Assembly (NCBI GenBank): GCA_964600045.1
Contig: CAZRHS010000013.1
Coordinates: 1 to 35,361 of the forward strand
Direction of reading: 5' to 3'
Origin: Phil1 sp964600045
Lineage (GTDB): Bacteria > Bacillota > Clostridia > Christensenellales > CAG-138
Length of the DNA stretch: 35,361 nt
The notes beneath the pieces are model-generated. The model was not told the DNA's origin. It searched no databases and saw nothing but the letters and a program-made list of their open reading frames with translations. The stretch's first letter is position 1. Each line of letters starts with the position of its first letter. The position numbers were made by a program, and so were the translations under genes. Shown in pieces: positions 23,956 to 31,696 of the stretch.

Positions 23956-25695
23956 TTAGAATATTCTGTAGGCGCAGTAGAAATAGTTGCGCCAGTACGT
24001 TGTCTTGTAAGAGCGGCGCACAACGCAGCCCTCGCTGCTGGAGGCGTCCACCATTTCGCTGCCGTTTATGGCTATGCCAACGTGGCCCTTGCTGGAGGAC
24101 ATTCTGAATACCAGTATGTCGCCCTTCTGCACGCTGTCTATGGAGCTTATCTTCTGGTATTTGCTTACGCTGCGCCAGGTCTTGCTGGTCATGTAGCCCT
24201 GCTTTACGCCCGCCTGATTAAGGCACCAGTATACGAAGCCGGAGCAGTCAAACGAGCTTGAGCCCTTGGCGCCGGTCCTGTAGCGGCAGCCGAGCTTTGA
24301 AAGGGCTATCTCAATCAGCCTGTCCGCGCTTGCGCCGGAGGAGTAGCTGGTTGAACTTGAACTGGAGCTTGAGCTTGAAGATGAGCTTGAGCCGGAGCTT
24401 CCTCCCGGGGTTGACGCGGGTGTGTCGCTTGCGGCGGCCTTGGCTTTGCCCGAAACGAGCTTTGCCATTGTCTGGCTGCCAACCTTTCCGTCCACGGTAA
24501 GGTTGTTCCGCTTCTGGAAGGCGCGCACCGCGGCCTCTGTGCCGGAGCCGAAGTATCCGTCCGCGCTTGAAAGATAGCCAAGCTTTTTAAGCATCTTCTG
24601 CATGCTCTTTACGGTATCGCCGCTCATGCCTATTGTAAGGGCGTTCGCCTGCGCGTCGGAGGACATGAGCAGTTCCTTTGTCTGCGGGCCTATATGGCCG
24701 TCCGCAATAAGTCCGTTCAGCTCCTGGAAAAGCTTAACGGCGGCCTTGGTGTCGCTGCCGAATGTGCCGTCGGGCTCGGTTGTAAGGTAGCCCAGCTTAA
24801 ACAGCCGCTTTTGATATTTCAGCACCTCGTCGCTCTTTTCGCCGTATGAAACGGAGTGCGGCACGGCATCCTCGCTGTAAAGCGCTTCCTTTGTGTTTAC
24901 GCCTATCATGCCGTCCACGGACAGGTTGTTGTTTTCCTGAAATTCCTTAACCGCGGTTTCCGTTTCGTCGCCAAAGTAGCCCGTGGCGTGCTTCATGTAG
25001 TCCAGTTCAACAAGGCGCTTCTGCAGCTCCTCTATGTCCGTGCCCTCGTCGCCAACCGTTGCCATGTACGGCAGTGCGTCCGCGCGCATCAACCTATCGT
25101 ATGTTTCCTCGCCTATGTAGCCGTCAACCGTAAGCCCGTGCCTGCGCTGGAATACCTCAACGGCTTCCTTTGTAACGCTTCCGAATGTTTCCGTGGGCTC
25201 ATCAACGTCCATGTAGCCCAGCTCCATCAGCCTTTCCTGCACGGCCTTAACCTGCTCGCCGGTTGTGCCCTTGCCCATTGATACGGGCGTAGGCGTGGGC
25301 TCGGGAGTGGGGGCTATGTATGTGGGTTCGGGAGTTGCCGTAATCGCCTCCGCTATTTTTACGGTGCTGTCGTCCAAAAGCACCGCCATGGAGGATTCTT
25401 CCGCCTGCGTTTTGCCGCCGGACACGCAAACTATTATCACGGCGACTATTCCTATTACGGTCGCGCCCGCGGCACCAAGGGTTATAAACGCCTTGGGGTT
25501 TTTGTTCCGCACGCCGTCTGCAAGCGTATCCGCAACGCGGCGCATACCGCCCGCGCGCTTGAACGCCGCGTGCCTTTTCCTTGATTTTAATATAAACCTC
25601 TTAAGCCCGATTTTTGATTTGGCGGCCGCATTTTTCAGCCAGCCTTGGGCGGAGGATACTATGACTTTAAGCTTTTGTTTTATGCTTTCAAGCAT
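23956..25695 (-). CDS. Membrane-anchored NlpC/P60 peptidoglycan hydrolase with four PG-binding repeats
   Basis: A 579-residue cell-wall endopeptidase. A basic cytoplasmic N terminus precedes one transmembrane helix (GAAGATVIGIVAVIIVCV, about 75-92). Outside lie a Thr/Pro/Glu linker (TPEPTPTPV), four PG_binding_1 repeats each with LxxLGY...FG..T..AV..FQ..N.L..DG.IG, and a poly-serine linker. The catalytic NlpC/P60 domain has nucleophile Cys484 (SFDCSGFVYWC) and His538 (KGHVGIAI). Such enzymes cut stem-peptide links. ATG 25695 follows GGAGAGG by four bases; a longer in-frame start lies upstream of the promoter and is rejected. It is divergent from pxpA. A shorter paralogue is encoded at 31697-32932. 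Confidence 0.93.
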   Translation of the reverse strand: MLESIKQKLKVIVSSAQGWLKNAAAKSKIGLKRFILKSRKRHAAFKRAGGMRRVADTLADGVRNKNPKAFITLGAAGATVIGIVAVIIVCVSGGKTQAEESSMAVLLDDSTVKIAEAITATPEPTYIAPTPEPTPTPVSMGKGTTGEQVKAVQERLMELGYMDVDEPTETFGSVTKEAVEVFQRRHGLTVDGYIGEETYDRLMRADALPYMATVGDEGTDIEELQKRLVELDYMKHATGYFGDETETAVKEFQENNNLSVDGMIGVNTKEALYSEDAVPHSVSYGEKSDEVLKYQKRLFKLGYLTTEPDGTFGSDTKAAVKLFQELNGLIADGHIGPQTKELLMSSDAQANALTIGMSGDTVKSMQKMLKKLGYLSSADGYFGSGTEAAVRAFQKRNNLTVDGKVGSQTMAKLVSGKAKAAASDTPASTPGGSSGSSSSSSSSSSSSSTSYSSGASADRLIEIALSKLGCRYRTGAKGSSSFDCSGFVYWCLNQAGVKQGYMTSKTWRSVSKYQKISSIDSVQKGDILVFRMSSSKGHVGIAINGSEMVDASSSEGCVVRRSYKTTYWRNYFYCAYRIF

Positions 25696-25728
25696 CTTGC
25701 CTCTCCGATCCTTGGATAATTTTCGTTT

Positions 25729-25739
25729 ATTATAGCATA
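25729..25739 (-). promoter_or_regulatory. Extended -10 promoter of the NlpC/P60 gene
   Basis: Minus strand TATGCTATAAT (25739-25729), an extended -10 of TRTG type with no recognisable -35 at the usual spacing. Confidence 0.6.
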
Positions 25740-25817
25740 CATTGCCCGCGAATGCTTTTGAATAATCCGTAAACATGCGCCCAAACCCGCTTTTTAGGTG
25801 CCAAACGGGCGCGTTTA

Positions 25818-25828
25818 TATGCTATAAT
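25818..25828 (+). promoter_or_regulatory. Extended -10 promoter of the pxpABC operon
   Basis: TATGCTATAAT (25818-25828), the same extended -10 as the divergent gene, again with a poor -35. Transcription would start near 25835, and GGAGGA lies before ATG 25865. Confidence 0.65.
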
Positions 25829-25864
25829 TAGCGCGGTGAACACATTATCTCTTCGGAGGAAAAC

Positions 25865-26656
25865 ATGAGCATGAATAAAAGCGGCGAATACCGCGTTGAT
25901 TTGAATTCGGATCTTGGCGAAAGCTTCGGCGCCTATAAAATAGGCATGGATAAGGACGTATTAAGCTTTGTTTCAAGCGCAAACATAGCCTGCGGCTTTC
26001 ACGCGGGGGACCCTGCCGTTATGGCAAAAACCGTGGCGCTCGCGGCGGAGCGCGGCGTAAGCATGGGCGCGCACCCGGGCTACCCGGATCTTGTGGGCTT
26101 CGGCCGCAGAAATCTTAATATGAGCGAGGGCGATCTGCACGACTGCGTGCTTTATCAGCTTGGCGCGCTTTCGGCCTTTGTAAAGGCAAGCGGAGCTAAA
26201 CTTGTTCACGTTAAGCCGCACGGAGCCATGTACAACATGGCGGCAAAGGACATTAAGCTTGCCCGGGCTATTTGCCGCGCGGTAAGCGAATTTGACAATA
26301 AGCTTATACTTTTGGGCCTTGCTAACAGCCGCTTTGAGCAGGCGGCCGAGGATGCGGGCATACGCTTTGCAAGCGAGGTTTTTGCGGACAGGGGATATAT
26401 GGACGATGGTTCTCTTGTTCCCCGCTCCCAGCCCGGCGCCATGATAACGGACGAGGACGAGGCCGTAAAAAGAGTTGTAAAGATGATAAAGCTGGGTACC
26501 GTAACAAGCGTTTCCGGCAGCGAGATTCCCGTTCGCGCGGATTCCGTTTGCGTTCACGGGGACGGTGAAAAGGCGCTTGCGTTTACTCAAAAAATAAGGG
26601 CGGAGCTTGAGCGCGAGGGCATAAGCGTTGTGCCTCTCGGGCAGATAATGAACTGA
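25865..26656 (+). CDS. pxpA: 5-oxoprolinase subunit A (LamB/YcsF family)
   Basis: A 263-residue subunit of the PxpABC ATP-dependent 5-oxoprolinase, which opens pyroglutamate to L-glutamate. The LamB/YcsF signature VDLNSDLGESFGAY opens the protein, followed by SSANIACGFHAGDP, MGAHPGYPDL and VKPHGAMYN. GGAGGA precedes ATG 25865; an in-frame ATG two codons later is also possible. It starts an operon with pxpB one base after its stop and pxpC overlapping. Family and context are both decisive. Confidence 0.95.
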   Translation: MSMNKSGEYRVDLNSDLGESFGAYKIGMDKDVLSFVSSANIACGFHAGDPAVMAKTVALAAERGVSMGAHPGYPDLVGFGRRNLNMSEGDLHDCVLYQLGALSAFVKASGAKLVHVKPHGAMYNMAAKDIKLARAICRAVSEFDNKLILLGLANSRFEQAAEDAGIRFASEVFADRGYMDDGSLVPRSQPGAMITDEDEAVKRVVKMIKLGTVTSVSGSEIPVRADSVCVHGDGEKALAFTQKIRAELEREGISVVPLGQIMN

Positions 26657-26657
26657 T

Positions 26658-27359
26658 ATGGAAAAAGACGGCGTTAAAATACTTACCCTGTCGGATTCGG
26701 CGCTTTGCGTGGAGCTTGGGCAGGGGATAGAGCTTAAAACAAACCGGCGGGTGCATTCGCTTTGCCGCGCCGTAAAGGCGGCGAACATAGCGGGCGTTAC
26801 GGAGCTTGTGCCCACGTATCGCTCCCTTGCCGTGCATTACGATATTATGCGAACCGATGAAGACAGCCTTAAAGCCGCGCTTAGGCCTGTTATAGATGCG
26901 CTGAATGATGGCGAAACGGCTCAGGGCGAGCTTATAAAAATTCCGGTGCTTTACGGCGGCGAGTTCGGGCCGGATATAGAAACCGTGGCTAAGCTTAATT
27001 CATTAAGCGTTGATGATGTTATAGCCATTCACTCAGCGCCGGAGTACCCGGTTTATATGCTTGGGTTCCTGCCGGGGTTCTGCTACCTTGGCGGCATGGA
27101 TAAGCGCATAGCCGCGCCCAGGCTTAAAACCCCAAGGGTTAGGATAGAGCCGGGCAGCGTGGGCATAGCGGGCGAGCAAACGGGCATATACCCCCTTGCC
27201 TCCCCGGGCGGGTGGCAGCTTATAGGGCGCACGCCGCTTTCGCTTTATTCCCCAAAACGCGAAAAGCCAATATTTATAGAGGCAGGCATGCGCATAAAGT
27301 TTTATCCTGTTACGTTGGCTGAGTTTGAGCGCATAAAAGCCGGGGAGGAGAGCAAATGA
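26658..27359 (+). CDS. pxpB: 5-oxoprolinase subunit B (KipI family)
   Basis: A 233-residue PxpB/KipI-type subunit. PxpB and PxpC (KipI/KipA in Bacillus, or fused as biotin-dependent carboxyltransferase-like proteins) form the activating part of 5-oxoprolinase, which phosphorylates and opens pyroglutamate. Signatures are MLGFLPGFCYLGG and RIEPGSVGIAGEQTGIYPL with SPGGWQLIGRTP. Start ATG 26658 is one base past the pxpA stop. It overlaps pxpC by four bases (27356-27359). Confidence 0.95.
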   Translation: MEKDGVKILTLSDSALCVELGQGIELKTNRRVHSLCRAVKAANIAGVTELVPTYRSLAVHYDIMRTDEDSLKAALRPVIDALNDGETAQGELIKIPVLYGGEFGPDIETVAKLNSLSVDDVIAIHSAPEYPVYMLGFLPGFCYLGGMDKRIAAPRLKTPRVRIEPGSVGIAGEQTGIYPLASPGGWQLIGRTPLSLYSPKREKPIFIEAGMRIKFYPVTLAEFERIKAGEESK

Positions 27360-28390
27360 GCAAGCTTAAATTCATTCGCCCCGGCCTTATCACAACCGTT
27401 CAGGACATGGGAAGATTCGGTTATCAGTCCTTAGGCATGCCCACGGCGGGCGCGGCGGATCCGTACGCGCTTGCGCTTGCTAACGCCTTGGTCGGGAACG
27501 ATATAAATACCGCCGCAATAGAGGCAACGCTTCAGGGGCCTACTATAACCCTTGATACGGACTGCGCCTTCGCCGTAACCGGCGCGGACATGAGCCCAAC
27601 CCTTAACGGATGCGCGATAGAGATGAACCAAACCTATGTAGCCAAGGCGGGGGACACAATCGCCCTTGCGGGAGCAAAATGTGGCTGCAGAAGCTATGTG
27701 GCGTTTTCGGGCGGCGTAGGCGGAAGCCTTGTTATGGGCAGCCGCTCAACATATATGAAGGCCGCGATAGGCGGCATAGACGGCCGCCGCGCAAAAAAGG
27801 ACGACGAGCTGGAGCTTATTAAGCCGACTGCCAACCTTAAAAACATGGCGCTTCGCCGCGCGGAGGGTGAAATAATTCTTAATTACTCATCGCCCGCGGT
27901 TTTACGGGCAACGCTCGGCCCGCAGGACGATTACTTCACTGAAGAAGGACTTAATACGCTCTTTTCGTCCGTTTATACCGTTTCCGCCGAAAGTGACCGC
28001 ATGGGCTGCAGGCTTAGCGGGCAAAGCGTTGAGTTCGCCCCGGGCAAAACCGGAAACATAGTGTCCGACGCGGTGGCGTTCGGCTCCGTGCAGATACCTT
28101 CGGGTCAGCCCATAATAATGATGGCGGATCATCAGACAACCGGCGGCTACCCCAAGCCCTGCTGCGTTATAAGGGCGGATTTGCCGCTGGCGGCTCAGCT
28201 TAAGGCGGGCGACACGCTAAGCTTTAAGCGGGTTTCGGTTAAAGAGGCGCAGAATGAGTACAGGCGGCAGATGGCGGCGCTTTATGATTTTATAAAAAAG
28301 CTTGAAGCGGGCGAAAACAAAAACATTTGGCGCTTTGAGATAAACGTAGGGAATAAGAACTTTTCCGTTTCCGTACAGGAGCGGCTTTAA
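27356..28390 (+). CDS. pxpC: 5-oxoprolinase subunit C (KipA family)
   Basis: A 344-residue PxpC/KipA-type subunit with the N-terminal signature IRPGLITTVQDMGRFGYQ and a conserved GMPTAGAADPYAL. Further on are the family regions RSTYMKAAIGG and SDRMGCRLSG, and IPSGQPIIMMADHQTTGGYP near residue 250. It overlaps pxpB (ATGA), so the three subunits are coupled. The full set should convert 5-oxoproline from damaged glutamine or glutathione turnover, or from pyroglutamyl peptides, to glutamate. Confidence 0.95.
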   Translation: MSKLKFIRPGLITTVQDMGRFGYQSLGMPTAGAADPYALALANALVGNDINTAAIEATLQGPTITLDTDCAFAVTGADMSPTLNGCAIEMNQTYVAKAGDTIALAGAKCGCRSYVAFSGGVGGSLVMGSRSTYMKAAIGGIDGRRAKKDDELELIKPTANLKNMALRRAEGEIILNYSSPAVLRATLGPQDDYFTEEGLNTLFSSVYTVSAESDRMGCRLSGQSVEFAPGKTGNIVSDAVAFGSVQIPSGQPIIMMADHQTTGGYPKPCCVIRADLPLAAQLKAGDTLSFKRVSVKEAQNEYRRQMAALYDFIKKLEAGENKNIWRFEINVGNKNFSVSVQERL

Positions 28391-28412
28391 TAAAAAGGAA
28401 GGGAACAGAAAA

Positions 28413-29984
28413 ATGCTTGATCTTCTTATAAAGAACGCGCGTGTTATAGACGGCACCGGCAGCCCCTGGTTCAGGGCGGACATTGGCGTTAAGGATGGGA
28501 AAATATGCCTTGTCGGGCAGGCGGGCGGCATAGAGGCCGCGGAAACCGTTGACGCAAACGATACATATCTTGCCCCCGGCTTTGTGGACATTCATTCCCA
28601 TACCGATCAAAACGTGCTCGGCCGCAACCGCGCGGAGGGTAAAATACTGCAGGGCGTAACAACGGAGCTTGTGGGAAACTGCGGCATAAGCATGGCCCCC
28701 GCAAGGGAAGAATACTTGGATTTGCTGAAAGGCTACAGCGACGGCGACGGGGATTATTCCTGGCGCAGCCTTGCGGACTTTATGTCCACCGTTGAAACGG
28801 CGGGGCACAGCACAAACCTTGCCTTTATGCTTGGCCACGGCACCGTAAGGCTTGCCGTAATGGGATACAGCGCCGAAAAGGCAAGCGCAAAGCAGCTTGA
28901 TGAAATGCGCGCCCTTGTTAAAGAGGGCATGCAGGACGGCGCATTCGGCATAACAAGCGGCCTTATATATCCCCCGGGAAGCTACGCGGACAACGAGGAG
29001 CTTGTTTCCGTAATATCCGCCTGCGCGCCATACGGCGGCTTTTACGCAACGCATATGCGCGATGAGGATGCGCTTATTGCCGAATCCGTAGCCGAATCGA
29101 TAGAAACAGCCCGCCTTGCTGGCGTTCCCCTTGAAATATCGCACCACAAAACCTGCTATAAGCCGGATCACCGCGTAACCCCTCATCTTACAATAGCCAT
29201 GATGGAGCGCGCCCGCAGGCAGGGCTTAGACGTGGCCGCCGACCAGTACCCGTATACCGCAACGTCAACAACGCTCAGCGCGAATATACCCGCCTGGGCG
29301 TTTGAGGGCGGGTTTGAGGCCGTGAAAAGCCGCCTTGCGGACAAGGAAACCAGAAAGCGCATAAGGGACGAGGTGGACGCTAACATAGGCGAAAACTGGG
29401 GCGATTACCTTGTGGCGGACCTTGCCAGCGAAAAGAACGCCTGGATGATGGGCAAATCAATTCCCGAAATAGCCGAAAAGCTGGGTTTGCCGCCCACGGA
29501 AGCGTTCTTTAAGATTATTGTGGAGGAGGATAACCACGTAAACGAGGTGCACTTCGCAATGTGCGAAGAGGACGTTGAGTTCATTATGCAGCAGCCGTTT
29601 GTAACAATAGGCTCGGACGCGTGGTGCTTTAACCTTGATACTCCCGGCAAGCCGCACCCCAGAAACTTTGGCACGTTCCCGCGCGTAATAGGGCATTATT
29701 GCCGCGACAGGCACCTTTTCCCGCTTGAGGAAGCGATACGCAAAATGACCGGCGCAAGCGCCAATCGCATAGGCCTTAAGGACCGCGGCTACATACGCGA
29801 GGGCATGGCGGCGGACCTTGTATTGTTTGACTTTAATACGATTAAGGATGATCCGGATTATCTTAATCCGCAAAGAGCCTGCAGCGGCATAAGCCGGGTT
29901 TACGTAAACGGCGTGCTTACCGCCAAGGACGGCGTGCATACGGGCAAGCTTGCGGGAAAAGTGATAAGGAAAAACAAGCAGTAA
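28413..29984 (+). CDS. N-acyl-D-amino-acid deacylase family amidohydrolase
   Basis: A 523-residue metal-dependent amidohydrolase of the D-aminoacylase group, which removes acyl groups from N-acyl-D-amino acids. The metal ligands are visible: H61xH63 (DIHSHTD), Cys90 (VGNCGIS, the bridging cysteine typical of D-aminoacylases), the EISHHK stretch near residue 233, THMRDED, and D402 (IGSDAW). No signal peptide, so cytoplasmic. It follows pxpC by 22 bases with GGAAGGGA upstream and is probably in the same transcript. The position raises the possibility that it acts on pyroglutamyl or other N-blocked amino acids and passes products to PxpABC, but that is inference; substrate prediction within this family is unreliable. 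Confidence 0.9.
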   Translation: MLDLLIKNARVIDGTGSPWFRADIGVKDGKICLVGQAGGIEAAETVDANDTYLAPGFVDIHSHTDQNVLGRNRAEGKILQGVTTELVGNCGISMAPAREEYLDLLKGYSDGDGDYSWRSLADFMSTVETAGHSTNLAFMLGHGTVRLAVMGYSAEKASAKQLDEMRALVKEGMQDGAFGITSGLIYPPGSYADNEELVSVISACAPYGGFYATHMRDEDALIAESVAESIETARLAGVPLEISHHKTCYKPDHRVTPHLTIAMMERARRQGLDVAADQYPYTATSTTLSANIPAWAFEGGFEAVKSRLADKETRKRIRDEVDANIGENWGDYLVADLASEKNAWMMGKSIPEIAEKLGLPPTEAFFKIIVEEDNHVNEVHFAMCEEDVEFIMQQPFVTIGSDAWCFNLDTPGKPHPRNFGTFPRVIGHYCRDRHLFPLEEAIRKMTGASANRIGLKDRGYIREGMAADLVLFDFNTIKDDPDYLNPQRACSGISRVYVNGVLTAKDGVHTGKLAGKVIRKNKQ

Positions 29985-30017
29985 GCTTTTTATAAACAGA
30001 GAAAGGAATGGACACAG

Positions 30018-30509
30018 ATGGAAACCGTAAATGAGGCCGTAAAGAGTGCCGAAACAGGCACAGAGCCCGACCAGATAGAGCTTCTTAAAAAAATAGCCGC
30101 CGCGAGCGAGGTTCAGTCCCATGCCGCGGAGGCGAAAAAACTTTGCTATAAGGTTTGCATGATTGCCGCCGCCGTTATAGCGGCCGCCGTTATAATAACC
30201 TGCGCCGTGCTTATTCCGCGCGTATCGAAATCCCTTAATCAGATAGACAGCGCGGTTGAGGAGCTGAGCGGCGTTGCGACAACGCTTAATCAGGTTGATT
30301 TTGTGGGCATGGGGGAGAGCATAAACGAGCTTACGGAGCTTGGCAAAACCTCCCTTACAACAGCCCTTGAGGATGTTCAGAGCGCGCTTGAAAACATGAA
30401 CACCGCCATAGACAATATTTCTCAGCTTGATGTTGAGGGGCTTAACGACAGCATAGAGAATTTAAGCGCGATAGTTGAGCCCATGGCGAAGCTTTTCGGC
30501 AAAAGGTAA
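30018..30509 (+). CDS. Unknown small membrane protein with helical tail
   Basis: A 163-residue protein I do not recognise. The cytoplasmic N terminus (about 45 residues, acidic then Ala/Lys-rich) is followed by a transmembrane helix (about 50-72, MIAAAVIAAAVIITCAVLIP). The tail of about 90 residues is rich in Leu, Asn, Glu and Ser at heptad-like spacing, such as LNQIDSAVEELSGVATTLNQ, suggesting a long coiled coil. The shape recalls DUF948-type or methyl-accepting-like helical proteins, but without a clear match. It is the last gene after the D-aminoacylase (33-base gap) with AAAGGA upstream. Its stop is five bases from the stop of the convergent nrnA-like gene. Confidence 0.75.
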   Translation: METVNEAVKSAETGTEPDQIELLKKIAAASEVQSHAAEAKKLCYKVCMIAAAVIAAAVIITCAVLIPRVSKSLNQIDSAVEELSGVATTLNQVDFVGMGESINELTELGKTSLTTALEDVQSALENMNTAIDNISQLDVEGLNDSIENLSAIVEPMAKLFGKR

Positions 30510-30514
30510 TCGGA

Positions 30515-31495
30515 TTACATAATGCCGGGATTTTCCGCCTTATATTGGCGGCAAAGCTCATCCGCGTCCGCCAGAAGCTTTTCAACCTCGTCCACTCCGC
30601 CAAGAGTGGCGCCGCTTGCGAACGCGTGACCGCCGCCGGAGTATTTGGCGGCAAGCTCATTAACCTTAACAAAGCGGGACCGCAGCCTTACGCGCACGGT
30701 TCCGTTTTCGTTTTCTATAAAGCCAATCCATATTATGCAGCCCTTTATTCCCTCAAGATACGCCACGGCATCGCTTGCCTGGTCAACCGTTAGGCCGAAC
30801 TCACTCTGCGTTTTTCTGCTCACGAAAAAGTGCGCCGCGCCGTGCTCGCTCACGCTGAACGAGTTTAATATGTATGCCTTGTATTTAATCTCGCTCAGGT
30901 CATTTATATAAATGCTTGTATAAAGCGGTTCCGTGTCTATGCCCATGTCAAGAAGCATTGCGGCAAGGCGAAGCGTGCTGCCGGTAACGCCCGCGTAGCG
31001 GAAGCGGTTGCTGTCCGTTACCATGCCGGCGTATATAAGCTCGGCCGCTTTTTTGTCCATTTTAAGCTCGTTGGGAAACGCCGCGTAAAGCTCCGCTATC
31101 ATTTCGCAGGCGGAGGTTCTTTCGCTTTCAACCCAGCTTGTATTGGCGAATGCCTTGGGCTGAATGTGGTGGTCGATTACAACCACTTCTTTGGCTAAAC
31201 TGTACTTTGGGTTGGAAATTCTGTCCGGCGTGCCGGTATCAAGCACCACGCAAAGGGCATCGGAATAGTATTCATCCTCCCTCTGCTCATCCTCCGTGCC
31301 CATAAACGCCGTGCGCGCGGAATAATCCCCGTTTATAACAAGCGCTTCTTTTTCGGGGAACGTAAGGTTTATAATTCTTTTAAGCCCAAGCGTTGAGCCA
31401 ACGGCGTCTCCGTCCGGCCGTATGTGGCGGCTTAAAACTATTTTGTTGTATTGCTTTATCTTTTCAAGCACGTTTCTCATCAGTTCCGTATTCAT
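30515..31495 (-). CDS. nrnA: DHH-family phosphoesterase, NrnA-like (nanoRNase / pAp phosphatase)
   Basis: A 326-residue cytoplasmic phosphoesterase expected to degrade very short RNA and/or dephosphorylate pAp. DHH-domain motifs are SRHIRPDGDAVGS near residue 20, CVVLDTGTPDR, VVVIDHHIQP (the DHH itself) and a later GMVTDSNRFRY. The C-terminal DHHA1 domain ends in YSGGGHAFASGATL, the GGGH substrate-binding motif. GGAGGG precedes ATG 31495; a longer in-frame start lies upstream of the promoter. It has its own promoter and is divergent from the second NlpC/P60 gene. Other DHH hydrolases such as GdpP-type are excluded by the lack of membrane and GGDEF regions. Confidence 0.9.
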   Translation of the reverse strand: MNTELMRNVLEKIKQYNKIVLSRHIRPDGDAVGSTLGLKRIINLTFPEKEALVINGDYSARTAFMGTEDEQREDEYYSDALCVVLDTGTPDRISNPKYSLAKEVVVIDHHIQPKAFANTSWVESERTSACEMIAELYAAFPNELKMDKKAAELIYAGMVTDSNRFRYAGVTGSTLRLAAMLLDMGIDTEPLYTSIYINDLSEIKYKAYILNSFSVSEHGAAHFFVSRKTQSEFGLTVDQASDAVAYLEGIKGCIIWIGFIENENGTVRVRLRSRFVKVNELAAKYSGGGHAFASGATLGGVDEVEKLLADADELCRQYKAENPGIM

Positions 31496-31544
31496 GCTTT
31501 TCCCTCCGCGCGTTGCGCCGCGATGAACCTTTTTACAATTATAA

Positions 31545-31573
31545 ATTATAGCATAATCAAAAAATCGGGGCAA
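31545..31573 (-). promoter_or_regulatory. Promoter of the nrnA-like gene
   Basis: Minus strand: TTGCCC (31573-31568), 17 bases, TATAAT (31550-31545) with extended TATGC, the same extended -10 as three other promoters here. Confidence 0.75.
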
Positions 31574-31641
31574 TAAAAGCGGGTTTTGGGGTCAATAAGG
31601 CCGCATTTTGTGAATATTCTTTGACTATAAGCCCAATTTCG

Positions 31642-31670
31642 TTGAAAAACGGGCCGATGCATTATAAAAT
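31642..31670 (+). promoter_or_regulatory. Promoter of the second NlpC/P60 gene
   Basis: TTGAAA (31642-31647), 17 bases, TAAAAT (31665-31670). TATAAA two bases earlier is an alternative -10 with shorter spacing. CGGAGG lies before ATG 31697. Confidence 0.5.
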
Positions 31671-31696
31671 AACCTTTATACTGATCGGAGGTAACA

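Noticed and set aside
24345..24400. Low-complexity AGCTTGAA-type tandem bases as an independent repeat element
   Set aside because: They encode the poly-serine linker of the NlpC/P60 protein in frame.
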